64,000 bases of DNA, from assembly GCF_900101905.1 (NCBI RefSeq), contig NZ_FNAJ01000016.1, positions 115,422 to 179,421 of the forward strand, given 5' to 3'. The notes beneath the pieces are model-generated. The model did not search any database. It was not told where the DNA came from and saw only the letters and a program-made list of their open reading frames with translations. This DNA is from Myxococcus virescens. GTDB taxonomy: Bacteria > Myxococcota > Myxococcia > Myxococcales > Myxococcaceae. Positions within the stretch are counted from its first letter, which is position 1. Every line of letters starts with the position of its first letter. Below, piece after piece: positions 44,428 to 53,538 of the stretch. The position numbers and the translations under genes are program-made.

Positions 44428-45141
44428 TCAGCCCTGGCGCGAGCCGAGCACGCCGTGGAGCACCAGCAGCTCCGCGAGCCCCGGCGGCGCCAGAATCCAG
44501 TCGTCCTCCGTGGGCACCCAGCGCACCGGGGCCCCGGCCCCCTCCAGCAGGCGGTTCACCTGGAGGAGCAGCGGCTCGAAGGTGGAGACGGGGGCCTCGC
44601 GGCTCCCCTCCGGTGCCGGCACGTCCTGTCCACCGGGCTCCAGGCGGAAGGCGGCGCGGCCTGGCTGGGGCGTCACCTCGAAACCGGGCAGGTACGGCTG
44701 CATGGCGGCCTGGAGCCGCTCCAAGAGCGCGCCGTCCTCGTAAGGGTGGGACAGCTCCCAGTCGAAGAAGGTGGGCAGCTGCGCGAGCAGCTCCAGGTGC
44801 AGCGGGTTGGCGCGGCTCTGCCGCCAGTGGTGCTCGGCCAGGTCATAGGCCGTGGCGGGCACGCGCAGCTCGTACTTCTCCAACTTCGCGAGCAGCTCGC
44901 CCATCCGCTCCACCAGCTCCGCGGGCGGCTCGGCGCGGGACACCCAGCCCCAGTCCGCCACCGCCTGCCCGCGCCGCTGGCCTTCCACCCGGTCCCCTTC
45001 ACGCAGCTGGAGCTGCGGCTCCGGGGCCTCCTCCTCCGGGTACAGCCCCGCGTGCAGGAGCGGCCCGCCCGACTCGGGCCGCAGCCGCGCGAAGCGGTGC
45101 GCCGGGTTGACCTCCACCACGCTGAACGTCTCCCTGGCCAT
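44428..45141 (-). CDS. Hypothetical protein downstream of ppc
   Basis: A 237-residue soluble protein. The ATG at 45141 has GAGGAG 6 bases upstream. The N-terminal about 60 residues are beta-like (ETFSVVEVNPAHRFARL, LREGDRVEG), possibly a small OB-like or barrel domain. The middle is helical (ELVERMGELLAKLEKYEL), and the end has strands with APVRWVPTEDDWILAP. It starts 33 bases after the ppc stop on the same strand, so it may be co-transcribed. No function is recognised. Confidence 0.55.
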   Translation of the reverse strand: MARETFSVVEVNPAHRFARLRPESGGPLLHAGLYPEEEAPEPQLQLREGDRVEGQRRGQAVADWGWVSRAEPPAELVERMGELLAKLEKYELRVPATAYDLAEHHWRQSRANPLHLELLAQLPTFFDWELSHPYEDGALLERLQAAMQPYLPGFEVTPQPGRAAFRLEPGGQDVPAPEGSREAPVSTFEPLLLQVNRLLEGAGAPVRWVPTEDDWILAPPGLAELLVLHGVLGSRQG

Positions 45142-45174
45142 CGCCGTCTCCTCGAATGTCCGACGTCGCGGAGC

Positions 45175-47844
45175 CTACCCGGTGTTGCGCATGCCGGCGG
45201 CGATGCCGTTGAGCGTGAGCAACAGTGGACGATCCACCTCCGCCTGGCCCTCGCGCTTGCGCTTGAGCAGCTCCACCTGGAGGAAGGACATGGGGTCCAC
45301 ATAGGGGTTGCGCAGGGAGATGCTGCGCTGGAGCTGAGGGTTGTTGTCGAGCAGCTTCGACTCGCCCGTCAGCTGCTTCACCTGCCTGCGCGTGCGCCGG
45401 TGCTCCTGCTGGATGCGCCGCCACACCGAACGGGTGGCCGGAGGCGCCAGCGACGCGTAGCGCCCGGCGATGGCCATGTCCGACTTCGCCAGCACCATGG
45501 TGACGTTGTCGATGACGGCGCGGAAGAAGGGCCACTCCCGGTACATGCGCTTGAGCTGCGCCGCCCCACCCTCCTCCTTCGAGAAGGCCTCCAGCGCTGA
45601 GCCCACGCCGTACCAGCCTGGGAGGATGGCCCGGTTCTGCGTCCAGGCGAAGACCCACGGAATCGCGCGCAGCGTGTCCAGGCCTCCCGCCCTGCGCTTG
45701 CTGGGGCGCGAGCCGATGGGCAGCGACGCAATCTCCTCCACCGGCGTCGCGGCGGTGAAGAACTCCAGGAACCGCGGGTCCTCCCACACCAGGGCGCGGT
45801 ACGCCTTGCGCCCCGTCTCCGCCAGCGTGTCGAACACGGTGCGGAAGGTGCGCTCGGCCTCGGGCGCCGGTCGCGGCTGCGCGTCCAGCGTGTGCAGCAG
45901 CACGCCGCCCAGGATGAGCTCCACCGTGCGCCGCGCCAGCTCCGGGCGCGCGTACTTGTGGTCCAGCGCCTCGCCCTGCTCCGTCGCCTTGTAGCCCCCC
46001 GCCACCGCGCCCGGCGGAAGCGCGAGAATCGCCTCCTGCGCGGGACCACCGCCACGCGCCACGGACTCGCCGCGGCCGTGGAAGAGTCGCAGCGGGACGC
46101 CCGCCTCGCGAGACACCTCCGTGAGCGCCACCTGCGCGCGGTACAGCGCCGCGCTGGCCGCCAGGAGCCCCACCTCCTTGCCGGAGTCGCTGTAGCCCAC
46201 CATCACCTCCTGGCCACCGCGCACGTCCAGGTGCTTGCGGTACTCCGCGTCCGCGAAGAGCGTGCGCAGCACGTCCGGGCCCGAGTCCAGCGCGCCCAGC
46301 TGCTCGAACAGCGGCACCACGTCCGCCGTGGCGCAGCCCCGCTTCTCGTCCCACAGGCCCGCGTGCTTCAAGCAGCGGAAGGCCGCGAGCACGTCCTCGG
46401 CGGTGCTGGCCATGCTGAGGATGAGCGTGCGGCACGCGGGCTCACCCGATTCCGACTGGGCCTCTTTCAGCCGCGCCAGCACTTCCAGGAGCCGCGCCCC
46501 ACCTTCCGTCGGCGCCGGGCCCCCGTCGAACGAGCCCGCCGCGCTCACCGCGTCCTCGGCCGGCGCGCGCACCTCCAGCTCCGCCAGCGACAGTCCCAGC
46601 GCGAGCACCCGCTCCCGGACCTGCCGCACGTCGCGAAGTCCCGCGTGCGTGCCCTTCGACGCCTCCAGCGCGCGGCCCAGCACGTCCAGGTCCGCCAGCA
46701 AGGCCTCCGGCGTGCGGTAGGCGCCCTGCGGCATGGGGACGCTCGCCCCGGCGCGCTGCTGCGTCACGTAGTGGAGCGCGCGGTGCAGCCGCTCCTCCAT
46801 GAAGCGCAGCTTGTGCCGCAGCGGCTCGCCCGGGGTACGGGGGCCGTAGCGGCGCTCGGTGTCGGGCAGCTCCTCCGCGTCCTTCGCCACCGAGCTCAGC
46901 AACTCCTCGGACGGCTTCGCGTGGCGCGCCGACTGGGACAGCCGCCCGCCCAACCGCTCCAGGTCGAGCAGCAACCGCCGCAGTCCCCGGGCCCGGTGCG
47001 CGCGCAGCGTGTCCGCGAACACGTCGGGCGTCACCAGCGGGTTGCCATCCATGTCCCCGCCCACCCATGAGTGGATGCGCACGGGCGTGTCCACCGGCCC
47101 CAGCGGCTCGCCGTAGGCGCGCTCGAAGGCCCAGTCCAGCAGCTCGGGGAGCAGGGACAGCTCGTCCGCGAGCACCTCCTCCACGTACCAGAGGACGTTC
47201 TTCACCTCGTCACCCACGGTGGGGCGCTCGCGGCGCAGCTCGTCCGTCTGCCACAAGAGGGTGATTTCCTCGCGCAGCAGCGCCAGGTTCACCGAGGACT
47301 CGCGCGGCGTCAGCTCGCAGCGGTCCCGCTCCTCCAGCAGGCCCGCCATGCGGTAGAGCTTCTCCAGCAGCGTGCGGCGCACGGCCTGCGTGGGGTGCGC
47401 GGTGAGCGTCAGCGTCACGCGCATGGTGCGCATGGCCTCGCGCACGCGCTCCGCGGGGATGCCCGCATCCTTGAGCACTTGCAGCGTGGCCTCCAGCGAG
47501 CCGCGCTGGGGCCTGGCGGACGCGGCCTCCGCGTGGGTGCGGGCGCGGCGGATGCGGTGGTGCTGCTCCGCCAGGTTCACCAACTGGAAGTAGACGGAGA
47601 AGGCACGCAGCACCGGCTCGGCCCGTTCCAGCGGCAGGCGTTGGAGCACCTCCGCCAGCTCGGCCGCCACCGCGCGCCGGCCGGCCATGGGGCCTCGGCG
47701 GCGCTGGATGGCGAGGCGGCGCACTTCTTCTTCCAGGTCGAAGAGCGCCTGCCCCTCCTGTTCGACGAGGACTTCTCCCAGGAGCCGGCCAAGCAGGCGG
47801 ACATCCCGGCGCAGCGGCTGATCCACGGCACGCAGTCGGGCCAT
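45175..47844 (-). CDS. ppc: Phosphoenolpyruvate carboxylase
   Basis: An 889-residue enzyme. It has the catalytic His motif TLTAHPTQ (His150), VGGDMDGNP, GYSDSGKEVG, FHGRGESVARGGGP near residue 585, SRPSKR, and the conserved C-terminal end NGIAAGMRNTG. These are hallmarks of bacterial PEPC, which carboxylates PEP with bicarbonate to oxaloacetate and refills the TCA cycle. The length is normal. No clear ribosome binding site precedes the ATG at 47844. The gene is followed by an unknown protein on the same strand. Confidence 0.95.
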   Translation of the reverse strand: MARLRAVDQPLRRDVRLLGRLLGEVLVEQEGQALFDLEEEVRRLAIQRRRGPMAGRRAVAAELAEVLQRLPLERAEPVLRAFSVYFQLVNLAEQHHRIRRARTHAEAASARPQRGSLEATLQVLKDAGIPAERVREAMRTMRVTLTLTAHPTQAVRRTLLEKLYRMAGLLEERDRCELTPRESSVNLALLREEITLLWQTDELRRERPTVGDEVKNVLWYVEEVLADELSLLPELLDWAFERAYGEPLGPVDTPVRIHSWVGGDMDGNPLVTPDVFADTLRAHRARGLRRLLLDLERLGGRLSQSARHAKPSEELLSSVAKDAEELPDTERRYGPRTPGEPLRHKLRFMEERLHRALHYVTQQRAGASVPMPQGAYRTPEALLADLDVLGRALEASKGTHAGLRDVRQVRERVLALGLSLAELEVRAPAEDAVSAAGSFDGGPAPTEGGARLLEVLARLKEAQSESGEPACRTLILSMASTAEDVLAAFRCLKHAGLWDEKRGCATADVVPLFEQLGALDSGPDVLRTLFADAEYRKHLDVRGGQEVMVGYSDSGKEVGLLAASAALYRAQVALTEVSREAGVPLRLFHGRGESVARGGGPAQEAILALPPGAVAGGYKATEQGEALDHKYARPELARRTVELILGGVLLHTLDAQPRPAPEAERTFRTVFDTLAETGRKAYRALVWEDPRFLEFFTAATPVEEIASLPIGSRPSKRRAGGLDTLRAIPWVFAWTQNRAILPGWYGVGSALEAFSKEEGGAAQLKRMYREWPFFRAVIDNVTMVLAKSDMAIAGRYASLAPPATRSVWRRIQQEHRRTRRQVKQLTGESKLLDNNPQLQRSISLRNPYVDPMSFLQVELLKRKREGQAEVDRPLLLTLNGIAAGMRNTG

Positions 47845-48095
47845 ATGGTGCGACGGTAGCCGCTGAGCAGCGAACTGGCCCGCATTTCCGCGCGAGAAAG
47901 TGACGTGCGCCCGCGAATCACGGCGATGCGTCTGTCATTCCCGACCGACTCGGCCCCGCAACGCGCCAGCACGCGCCACCGCCCGAAAGCCACCCGGCCC
48001 CGTGGCTCCTGAGCCACACGCCCGCCCGGTCCAGGCCTTGCACAACAGCCCTCCCGTGGGCCGCGAACGACACCGCGGCCGAGGAGCTTGTCGCC

Positions 48096-48590
48096 ATGTG
48101 GACGATGCGGGGGTGGAAGGTGACGTTGCTGTGTGGCTGGCTGGCCGCGCCGGTGGCCCTGGCCGAGACGGCGATGCTCGACGGGGTGCCCAGGGAGGCG
48201 AGGGCCGCGCGTGGCGCGGAGCTGCTCCCCTCCGAGCCCATGTTCCCCGACGCGGGCCCGGGTGAGGTGGACGGCCCCGTCCTTCGCTACGCGGAGCCGG
48301 TGTCCTGCCCCGCTGCGCCCGAGGGCCGGGTGTGGGTGGCGGAGACGCAGGCGTGCGACGACGCCGGCTGCGAATCGCTCACGACGGTGTGGGCGGGCTC
48401 GTGGACCGTCGAGGACGCGGGGCTGGAGGTGCGCTGTGAGACGGACCGCGTGGTGCTGGCCGCGGGCGAATGGCGGATGGTGCTCACGCCAGGCGCGGGC
48501 GGCGGCCTGGAGGTGAGTGAGTTGACGCCGCCGGAGCCCGAGTCGCTGTCGGCGGCGCGTCCCTCGGAGACACCGGCCTCCGAGGACTGA
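48096..48590 (+). CDS. Small secreted protein of unknown function
   Basis: A 164-residue protein with a signal peptide (MWTMRGWKVTLLCGW, ending near AALAE-type APVALAE). GAGGAG lies 9 bases upstream of the ATG. The mature protein is acidic, has four to five cysteines (VSCPAAPEG, ACDDAGCES, LEVRCETDR) and a Pro/Glu/Ser-rich tail. It ends 6 bases from the convergent helicase gene. No family is recognised. Confidence 0.6.
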   Translation: MWTMRGWKVTLLCGWLAAPVALAETAMLDGVPREARAARGAELLPSEPMFPDAGPGEVDGPVLRYAEPVSCPAAPEGRVWVAETQACDDAGCESLTTVWAGSWTVEDAGLEVRCETDRVVLAAGEWRMVLTPGAGGGLEVSELTPPEPESLSAARPSETPASED

Positions 48591-48596
48591 GCCGGG

Positions 48597-51146
48597 CTAC
48601 ACGCCGATGCGGCGGAGCATCAGGATGGGGCCTTCATCCAGGCGCCTGTCCCGCAGGTCGATCTCGCAGTCGATCATCCAGTCGCCGTGCCCTTCCGGGT
48701 CGATGATGCGCTGCTGGGTCTCCCACAGTCGCGTGCCGGACTCCTTCAAGAAGGTGTTGGCGGGCTTCCGCGCCTGGGGCGTGAGCACCACGACCTTGTG
48801 CTCCTCGAAGTACGGCGCCATGGCCTGCTCCAGCTTGGGGGCCGTCCATTCGCCCAGCGCGTTGTCCAGCATGGCCAGCGCGTCCATGTAGCGCTTCTGG
48901 CCCAGCGCCTTGAGCAGCCGGTGCAGCTCCTCGCGCACGCGCGCGGCGAAGGCCTTCGGGTCGTCGGTGAGCTCCTTCGGCTTGAGCTCCACCACCGGCT
49001 TCGCCTCGACGGCGGCGTCCGGGTTGCGCATGCGCTCCCACTCATCCAGCAGGCTGGAGTCCACCTGCCGGAGCGTGGCGCGCAGGTGGTCGATGAAGTC
49101 CTCCACCTCCTCCGTGCGGAAGCGCTCCGGCACCGTCTGCACCAGCGTCTTGTACGTGTCATTCACGTACCGCAGCAGCACGCCCTCGCTGCGCTGCAGG
49201 CCGTACTCACGGATGTAGTCCGGGAAGGACATGAACCGCTCGAACATGTCCCGGACAATGGACTTGGGCCGGATGTTCTCCTCGCCCACCCACGGGTGCT
49301 TCTGCGCGAACTTGTTGAAGGTGCCGTAGATGAAGTCGCGGTTGGGCTTGGGCCACTCGAGCTTCTCGAGCTCCGCCATGCGGTCGTCGTACTCCACGCC
49401 CTGCGCCTTCAGCTCGTTGATCTTCTCGCCCTTGAGCTGGTTGAGCTGCGCGTAGAGCACCACGTCCGGGTTCTCCAGGATGGCCTCCACCAGCGACACC
49501 ACGTCGAGCGCGTACGTGTCCGTCGTCGGATCCAACAGCTCCAGCGTGTCGAGCAGGTACAGCGACAGCGTGTGGTTGAGGCTGAAGTCGTGCTGCATCT
49601 CCCCCGCCACCTTCACCGTGGCACCCGAGCCGCCCTGCCCCTTCTCCACCTCGATGATTTCCGCCTCGCGCAGCGTGCGGAAGTCGCGCGCGGCCTCCTT
49701 GAGGTGCCGGCGCTTGAGGTAGTCCGAGTCGTGGCTGCGCTGCACCAGCGTCACCAGCCGCTTGTACCCGCCGTTGCCTTCCGTCTGGTGGTCGCTCTGG
49801 AGCAGGTTGAGAATCATGCCGTGCGACACCGCGAAGCGGGACTCCAGCGGCTCCGGCATGCCGTTCTGGAGCCGCTCGAAGGTGCTCCGGTCGTACTGCA
49901 CGAAGTTCTTCTGCGGCGGCTTGGCCTTGGGCGTCTTCTTCTTGCCCGCGGCCTCCTTGGCGGCCAGCTTGATGTTCTCGATGACATACTCGGGCGCCTG
50001 GGCCACCACGCTGCCCTGGGTGTCGAAGCCCTTGCGGCCCGCGCGGCCGGCGATCTGCTGGAAGTCGCGCACGCTCAGCGTGGTCAGCTTCTCGCCGTTG
50101 AACTTGAAGAGCTGCGTGAAGAGCACCGTGCGGATGGGGATGTTGACGCCCACGCCCAGCGTGTCCGTGCCGCTGATGACCTTGAGGTGTCCGTGCTGGG
50201 CCAGCTTCTCCACCAGCAGGCGGTACTTGGGCAGCAGGCCGGCGTGGTGCATGCCGATGCCGTGGCGCAGGAAGCGCTGGAACTCCTTGCCATAGGGCGT
50301 GTCGAAGGGCGCGTCCTGGAGCGCCAGCCGGATGGCCTCCTTCTCCTCCTTGGTGGAGAAGTCCACGCTCATCAGGTTCTGTGCCTGCTCGGCGGCGGTG
50401 CGCTGGGTGAAGTTCACCAGGTAGATGGGGTACTTCCCGCGAGCAATCAGGTCTTCAATCGTCTCGTGCAGCGGCGACTCGCGGTAGTCGAAGTCCAGCG
50501 GCACGGGCCGCTCGGCGCTGCGCACGGTGGCCACTTCCCGGCCGGTGAGCTTCGCCAGGCTCTCCTCGATGACGTGCGTGGGGCCCAGCGTGGCGGACAT
50601 CAGCAGGAAGGTGGTGTCCGGCAGCGCGATGAGCGGCAACTGCCAGGCCACGCCGCGCTCGCGGTCCGAGTAGTAGTGGAACTCGTCCATGACGACGTAG
50701 TCCACGCGGGCGCTCGCGTCACGCAGGGCCAGGTTGGCGAGGATTTCGGCGGTGCAGCAGATGATGGGTGCGTCGCGGTTGATGCTCGCGTCGCCGGTGA
50801 GCATGCCCACGTTCTCCGCGCCGAAGGCGTCGCAGAGGGCGAAGAACTTCTCGTTCACCAGGGCCTTGATGGGGCAGGTGTAGAAGGAGACCTTCCCCTC
50901 CGCCATGGCCTTGAAGTGGAGCGCCGTCGCCACCAGCGACTTGCCGGAGCCGGTGGGCGTCTTGAGGAACAGGTGCTTGCCCGCCAGCAGCTCCAGGATG
51001 GCCTCTTCCTGGGCGGAATAGAGGCTCAAGCCATTGGCCGCCACGTAGCCGACGAAGCGGTTGAGGATTTCATCCGCGTCCAGGGGCGGTTCGCCCTTCT
51101 TGGGGAGCAGTGCGGCGAGCGGAGCTTGGGTTTCAGGGGTGGCCAT
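48597..51146 (-). CDS. Ski2-like DExH RNA/DNA helicase with DUF3516-type C-terminus
   Basis: An 849-residue superfamily 2 helicase. Motif I is TPTGSGKS (63-70), motif II DEFH (154-157), motif III SATLG, and motifs V-VI include TDTLGVGVNIP and QIAGRAGRKG. This places it in the Ski2/Mtr4/HelY group. The C-terminal about 400 residues are helical and fit the DUF3516 region found in such bacterial helicases. It probably unwinds RNA in turnover or ribosome maturation. The ATG at 51146 was chosen over a longer open frame that lacks a match. There is no clear ribosome binding site. Confidence 0.85.
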   Translation of the reverse strand: MATPETQAPLAALLPKKGEPPLDADEILNRFVGYVAANGLSLYSAQEEAILELLAGKHLFLKTPTGSGKSLVATALHFKAMAEGKVSFYTCPIKALVNEKFFALCDAFGAENVGMLTGDASINRDAPIICCTAEILANLALRDASARVDYVVMDEFHYYSDRERGVAWQLPLIALPDTTFLLMSATLGPTHVIEESLAKLTGREVATVRSAERPVPLDFDYRESPLHETIEDLIARGKYPIYLVNFTQRTAAEQAQNLMSVDFSTKEEKEAIRLALQDAPFDTPYGKEFQRFLRHGIGMHHAGLLPKYRLLVEKLAQHGHLKVISGTDTLGVGVNIPIRTVLFTQLFKFNGEKLTTLSVRDFQQIAGRAGRKGFDTQGSVVAQAPEYVIENIKLAAKEAAGKKKTPKAKPPQKNFVQYDRSTFERLQNGMPEPLESRFAVSHGMILNLLQSDHQTEGNGGYKRLVTLVQRSHDSDYLKRRHLKEAARDFRTLREAEIIEVEKGQGGSGATVKVAGEMQHDFSLNHTLSLYLLDTLELLDPTTDTYALDVVSLVEAILENPDVVLYAQLNQLKGEKINELKAQGVEYDDRMAELEKLEWPKPNRDFIYGTFNKFAQKHPWVGEENIRPKSIVRDMFERFMSFPDYIREYGLQRSEGVLLRYVNDTYKTLVQTVPERFRTEEVEDFIDHLRATLRQVDSSLLDEWERMRNPDAAVEAKPVVELKPKELTDDPKAFAARVREELHRLLKALGQKRYMDALAMLDNALGEWTAPKLEQAMAPYFEEHKVVVLTPQARKPANTFLKESGTRLWETQQRIIDPEGHGDWMIDCEIDLRDRRLDEGPILMLRRIGV

Positions 51147-51366
51147 CACCCGTGGACAATAGGCGGCGCGCCCGGCCCCTACCGGGAAAATCGCAATCGG
51201 CGGCACGGGGCGTGACGGCAGGCGCCCCCTTCCCGCACGGAAGGGCCGGGGGAAGGCCCCCTGGAGGGGTGTCCGCGAGTCTCCGGGCGCAAGGTCCGCG
51301 GGCGCGATACCCGGGCCCCGGCCCCCTCCATACCGTTGCCCCTGGACTGAAGATCAGGGGGTGGGG

Positions 51367-51975
51367 ATGCGGACAACCGTCAGACAGAAGATGACGCGCC
51401 TCAAGCGCGCGGCACTGCTGGGAGGTCTGGCTTCCGCGCCCTGCCTCTGGAGCGGCTGTGAGCAGCGACGGGACCCCACGGTGGGCGAGGCCGATGTTGC
51501 CGAGGCCCCGGTTGTCGCGGGGCTGGAAGGCGGCCCCCCCACCGACACGATTCCAACCGCTGACGGCGGGAATGCTGGCGAAGGGCCGGGCCAGGCACCA
51601 GGCCACGCCGACACCGGCACGGGGGGGGCGGGAGCCCACGGCGGGACCGGCAGCCGGAGCGAGACTCCAGGCGCGAGCGCATACATGCCCGGCAGCGGCC
51701 CGCGGCACAGCGGCAGCAGAGCCGGTGGTGGCAGCGCCCCCCGGAACAGCGGCGGTTGGACCGTTGGTGGCAGTGGCCCGCGTGACAGCGGCAGCCGGGC
51801 CGCTGGTGGTAGCGGCGCTGGCCGAGGTGGCTTCGGAGGCGGGGGCAGCCTCACGGGTGGCCACAGCGCCACCGGTGGGGACAGCCTGTCGAGCGGCAAC
51901 AGCGTGACGGGGGGCGGCAGCAGCACCGGCCAAGGCGGCAGTGGCTCGGGTAGAGCCACGGGCTTGCGCAACTGA
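51367..51975 (+). CDS. Gly/Ser-rich lipoprotein, apparently truncated
   Basis: A 202-residue protein with a lipobox-like LWSGC near residue 29, so probably a lipoprotein. Almost all of the mature chain is Gly/Ser/Thr-rich low complexity, with repeated GGSGPRDSGSRAAGG-like units. The stop TGA at 51973 lies inside this composition: in the same frame 41 more residues of the same type follow before the next stop at 52099. The original protein was therefore probably about 244 residues long. It might be an adhesive or matrix protein. Confidence 0.55.
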   Translation: MRTTVRQKMTRLKRAALLGGLASAPCLWSGCEQRRDPTVGEADVAEAPVVAGLEGGPPTDTIPTADGGNAGEGPGQAPGHADTGTGGAGAHGGTGSRSETPGASAYMPGSGPRHSGSRAGGGSAPRNSGGWTVGGSGPRDSGSRAAGGSGAGRGGFGGGGSLTGGHSATGGDSLSSGNSVTGGGSSTGQGGSGSGRATGLRN

Positions 51976-52101
51976 GGAAGCAGCGCGGGGGGCTCGGCCT
52001 CGGGAAGTCGAGGGCTGGACTGTGCCAGTGGCGGCGACAGCGCGTCTGGTGACGGCAGCGGAGAGAGAGGCTCGCGGTCCGGTGGGATGCTGGGGCGCTG
52101 A
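51976..52101 (+). pseudogene. Possible lost C-terminal tail of the Gly/Ser-rich lipoprotein
   Basis: In frame with the preceding gene and directly after its TGA there are 41 codons encoding Gly/Ser-rich sequence (GSSAGGSASGS at the start, SRSGGMLGR at the end), then another TGA. The composition matches the upstream tail, which suggests a point mutation to TGA or stop-codon readthrough. Confidence 0.4.
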
Positions 52102-52418
52102 CGCCACCTCACGCGGTGCACCTCACCGCCACGCGCGTTGCAATCGCGATGGAGGAACGGCCGGAGCGCGTGTCGCCTGGACCCGGCGCTCCTCGAAAAG
52201 CAAACGGGATGAGCGGACCGTGCCGCCCATCCCGCGCGTTCAAACCAATGTGACGCGGCCTACGTCGTCGGCTGCGTCGCCTGGATGACCTGAGCCCGCG
52301 CCCCCCTGCGGCCAGACGTCCCCCATCACATCGTTCACCAACGCCATCAGCGCATGCGGCCCGGTGCCCGTCCTCGTTCCGGCTGCCTGAAGCATGGCCT
52401 CGACGCCGCCGCGCGCCG
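52102..52418. other. Region without a recognised gene
   Basis: About 317 bases with no convincing coding sequence on either strand. Open frames on the minus strand lack ribosome binding sites and family-like patterns. I see no hairpin or repeat of note. Confidence 0.4.
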
Positions 52419-52704
52419 GTGCTCTACCTCCGGCTGGAGGGCGTGGACGGGCTGGAAGCCCAGGCCCAGATGCGCGCGAACTCGCCGGCCTGAGCCGCAT
52501 CGCCGCGGGCACCACGCCGGAGCGGCCTTCGGGCACCAGTCCCGCCATCGCCGATGGTGCGCGACCGCATCGCCCGGGCTGCGCCATCGGAAGGCGCGGC
52601 GCTGATTCTGGGCGACTCCGGCACGGGCAAGGAGCGCGCGCATGGCCAGCCGCAACCGCACGGACTTCTACGGGCCGCTGCGCCGCCACGGGCTATCCCC
52701 TCCG
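52419..52704 (+). pseudogene. Remnant of a sigma-54-dependent activator
   Basis: Two parts of an NtrC-type protein sit side by side. One frame reads VRDRIARAAPSEGAALI then LGDSGTGKE, the start of the AAA+ domain with Walker A, preceded by a short fragment with a TGA at 52491. Directly after GTGKE the frame shifts, and the next reads ARMASRNRTDFYGPLRRHGL, which is the C-terminal DNA-binding helix region of such activators. About 200 residues of the ATPase core, including GAFTGA, are missing. The gene is clearly broken and should not be functional. It precedes the DUF4142 lipoprotein gene. Confidence 0.5.
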
Positions 52705-52814
52705 TCCACCGAAGCGTTGTCGCGTGCACATCTCACTCGTGCTTCCCGGCCATGGCGGTGTGCTTTTCAACTGCCCAACGTTCAGCTGAACAGCAGTTGA
52801 GGGGGACAACAGTC

Positions 52815-53408
52815 ATGCGAATCACACGAGCGATGTTGGGTGTGGCGATGGTGGGGACGGCCGTGATGTTCGCCGGCTGCGGAGAGAGCAGCGCCAGCGA
52901 GAACACACTGGGGCCCCAGCAGGCCGCCGCGGGCCAGCCAGTGACACTCACGGACGGCCAGATTCTGGGCGTGCTCCTGGTGGCCAACGCGGGCGAAGTG
53001 ATGCTGGGCCAGGTGGGCCAGGCGCAAGCCACCGACCCGACGGCACGTGACTTCAACGCACGCATGGTCACCATGCACTCAGAGGTCATCAAGCGCCTGG
53101 AGCAGCTGGCCATGGCCCAGGGCATCGCACCCGCGGAGAGCCCGGTGTCGCAGCACCTCGAGCAGACGGCACAGAAGACCATCGACCTGCTGAGCGCCAC
53201 GCAGGCCCCGGCCTTCGACCTGTCGGTGATGGATGCGCAGGTCGCCGCCCACGCCGGTACCGCCCTGCTGGGGGATTCCCTGCTCGCGATGCAAGTGCAG
53301 AACCCGGCGCTCAAGGATGAGCTGATGGCGATTCGGAAGACGGTCCAGGCCCACCTCCAGGAGGCCTCGAACATCCAGACCACCCTCTTCAACGCGAAGC
53401 AGCCCTAG
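52815..53408 (+). CDS. DUF4142-type lipoprotein
   Basis: A 197-residue protein with lipobox FAGC near residue 20. The start at 52815 has a GAGGGGG motif 9 bases upstream; an upstream in-frame start at 52554 would read through the activator remnant. The mature protein has four long helices with ILGVLLVANAGEVMLGQ, ARDFNARMVTMHSEV and LDAQVAAH-like AHAGTALLGDSL segments, fitting the DUF4142 ferritin-like four-helix bundle. The usual metal ligands are not fully clear. Periplasmic or outer-membrane location is expected. Confidence 0.75.
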   Translation: MRITRAMLGVAMVGTAVMFAGCGESSASENTLGPQQAAAGQPVTLTDGQILGVLLVANAGEVMLGQVGQAQATDPTARDFNARMVTMHSEVIKRLEQLAMAQGIAPAESPVSQHLEQTAQKTIDLLSATQAPAFDLSVMDAQVAAHAGTALLGDSLLAMQVQNPALKDELMAIRKTVQAHLQEASNIQTTLFNAKQP

Positions 53409-53426
53409 CCGCCACGCGCAGCCGTC

Positions 53427-53451
53427 CGCCCGGGAGTCGCAGCCCCGGGCG
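53427..53451. terminator. 8-bp GC hairpin terminator
   Basis: CGCCCGGG and CCCGGGCG form a perfect 8-bp stem with a 9-base loop, 18 bases after the DUF4142 gene stop. It is the first of two hairpins between convergent genes. Confidence 0.55.
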
Positions 53452-53486
53452 TGACGGCGCTTCGCGCGTGACGGCGTCCGGACAAT

Positions 53487-53505
53487 GCCCCCTGTCGCTG
53501 GGGGC
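53487..53505. terminator. Second hairpin between convergent genes
   Basis: GCCCCC and GGGGGC form a 6-bp stem with a 7-base loop, 34 bases beyond the stop of the CoA-ligase gene. It probably serves the minus-strand gene. Confidence 0.45.
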
Positions 53506-53538
53506 GATGGCAAGGTGAACGCCCGACTCCAGCGCGCG

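Noticed and set aside
51354..52121. Pro/Leu-rich open frames on the minus strand over the Gly/Ser-rich lipoprotein
   Set aside because: Complement of Gly/Ser codons gives Pro-rich frames; no start signal or signal peptide is convincing.
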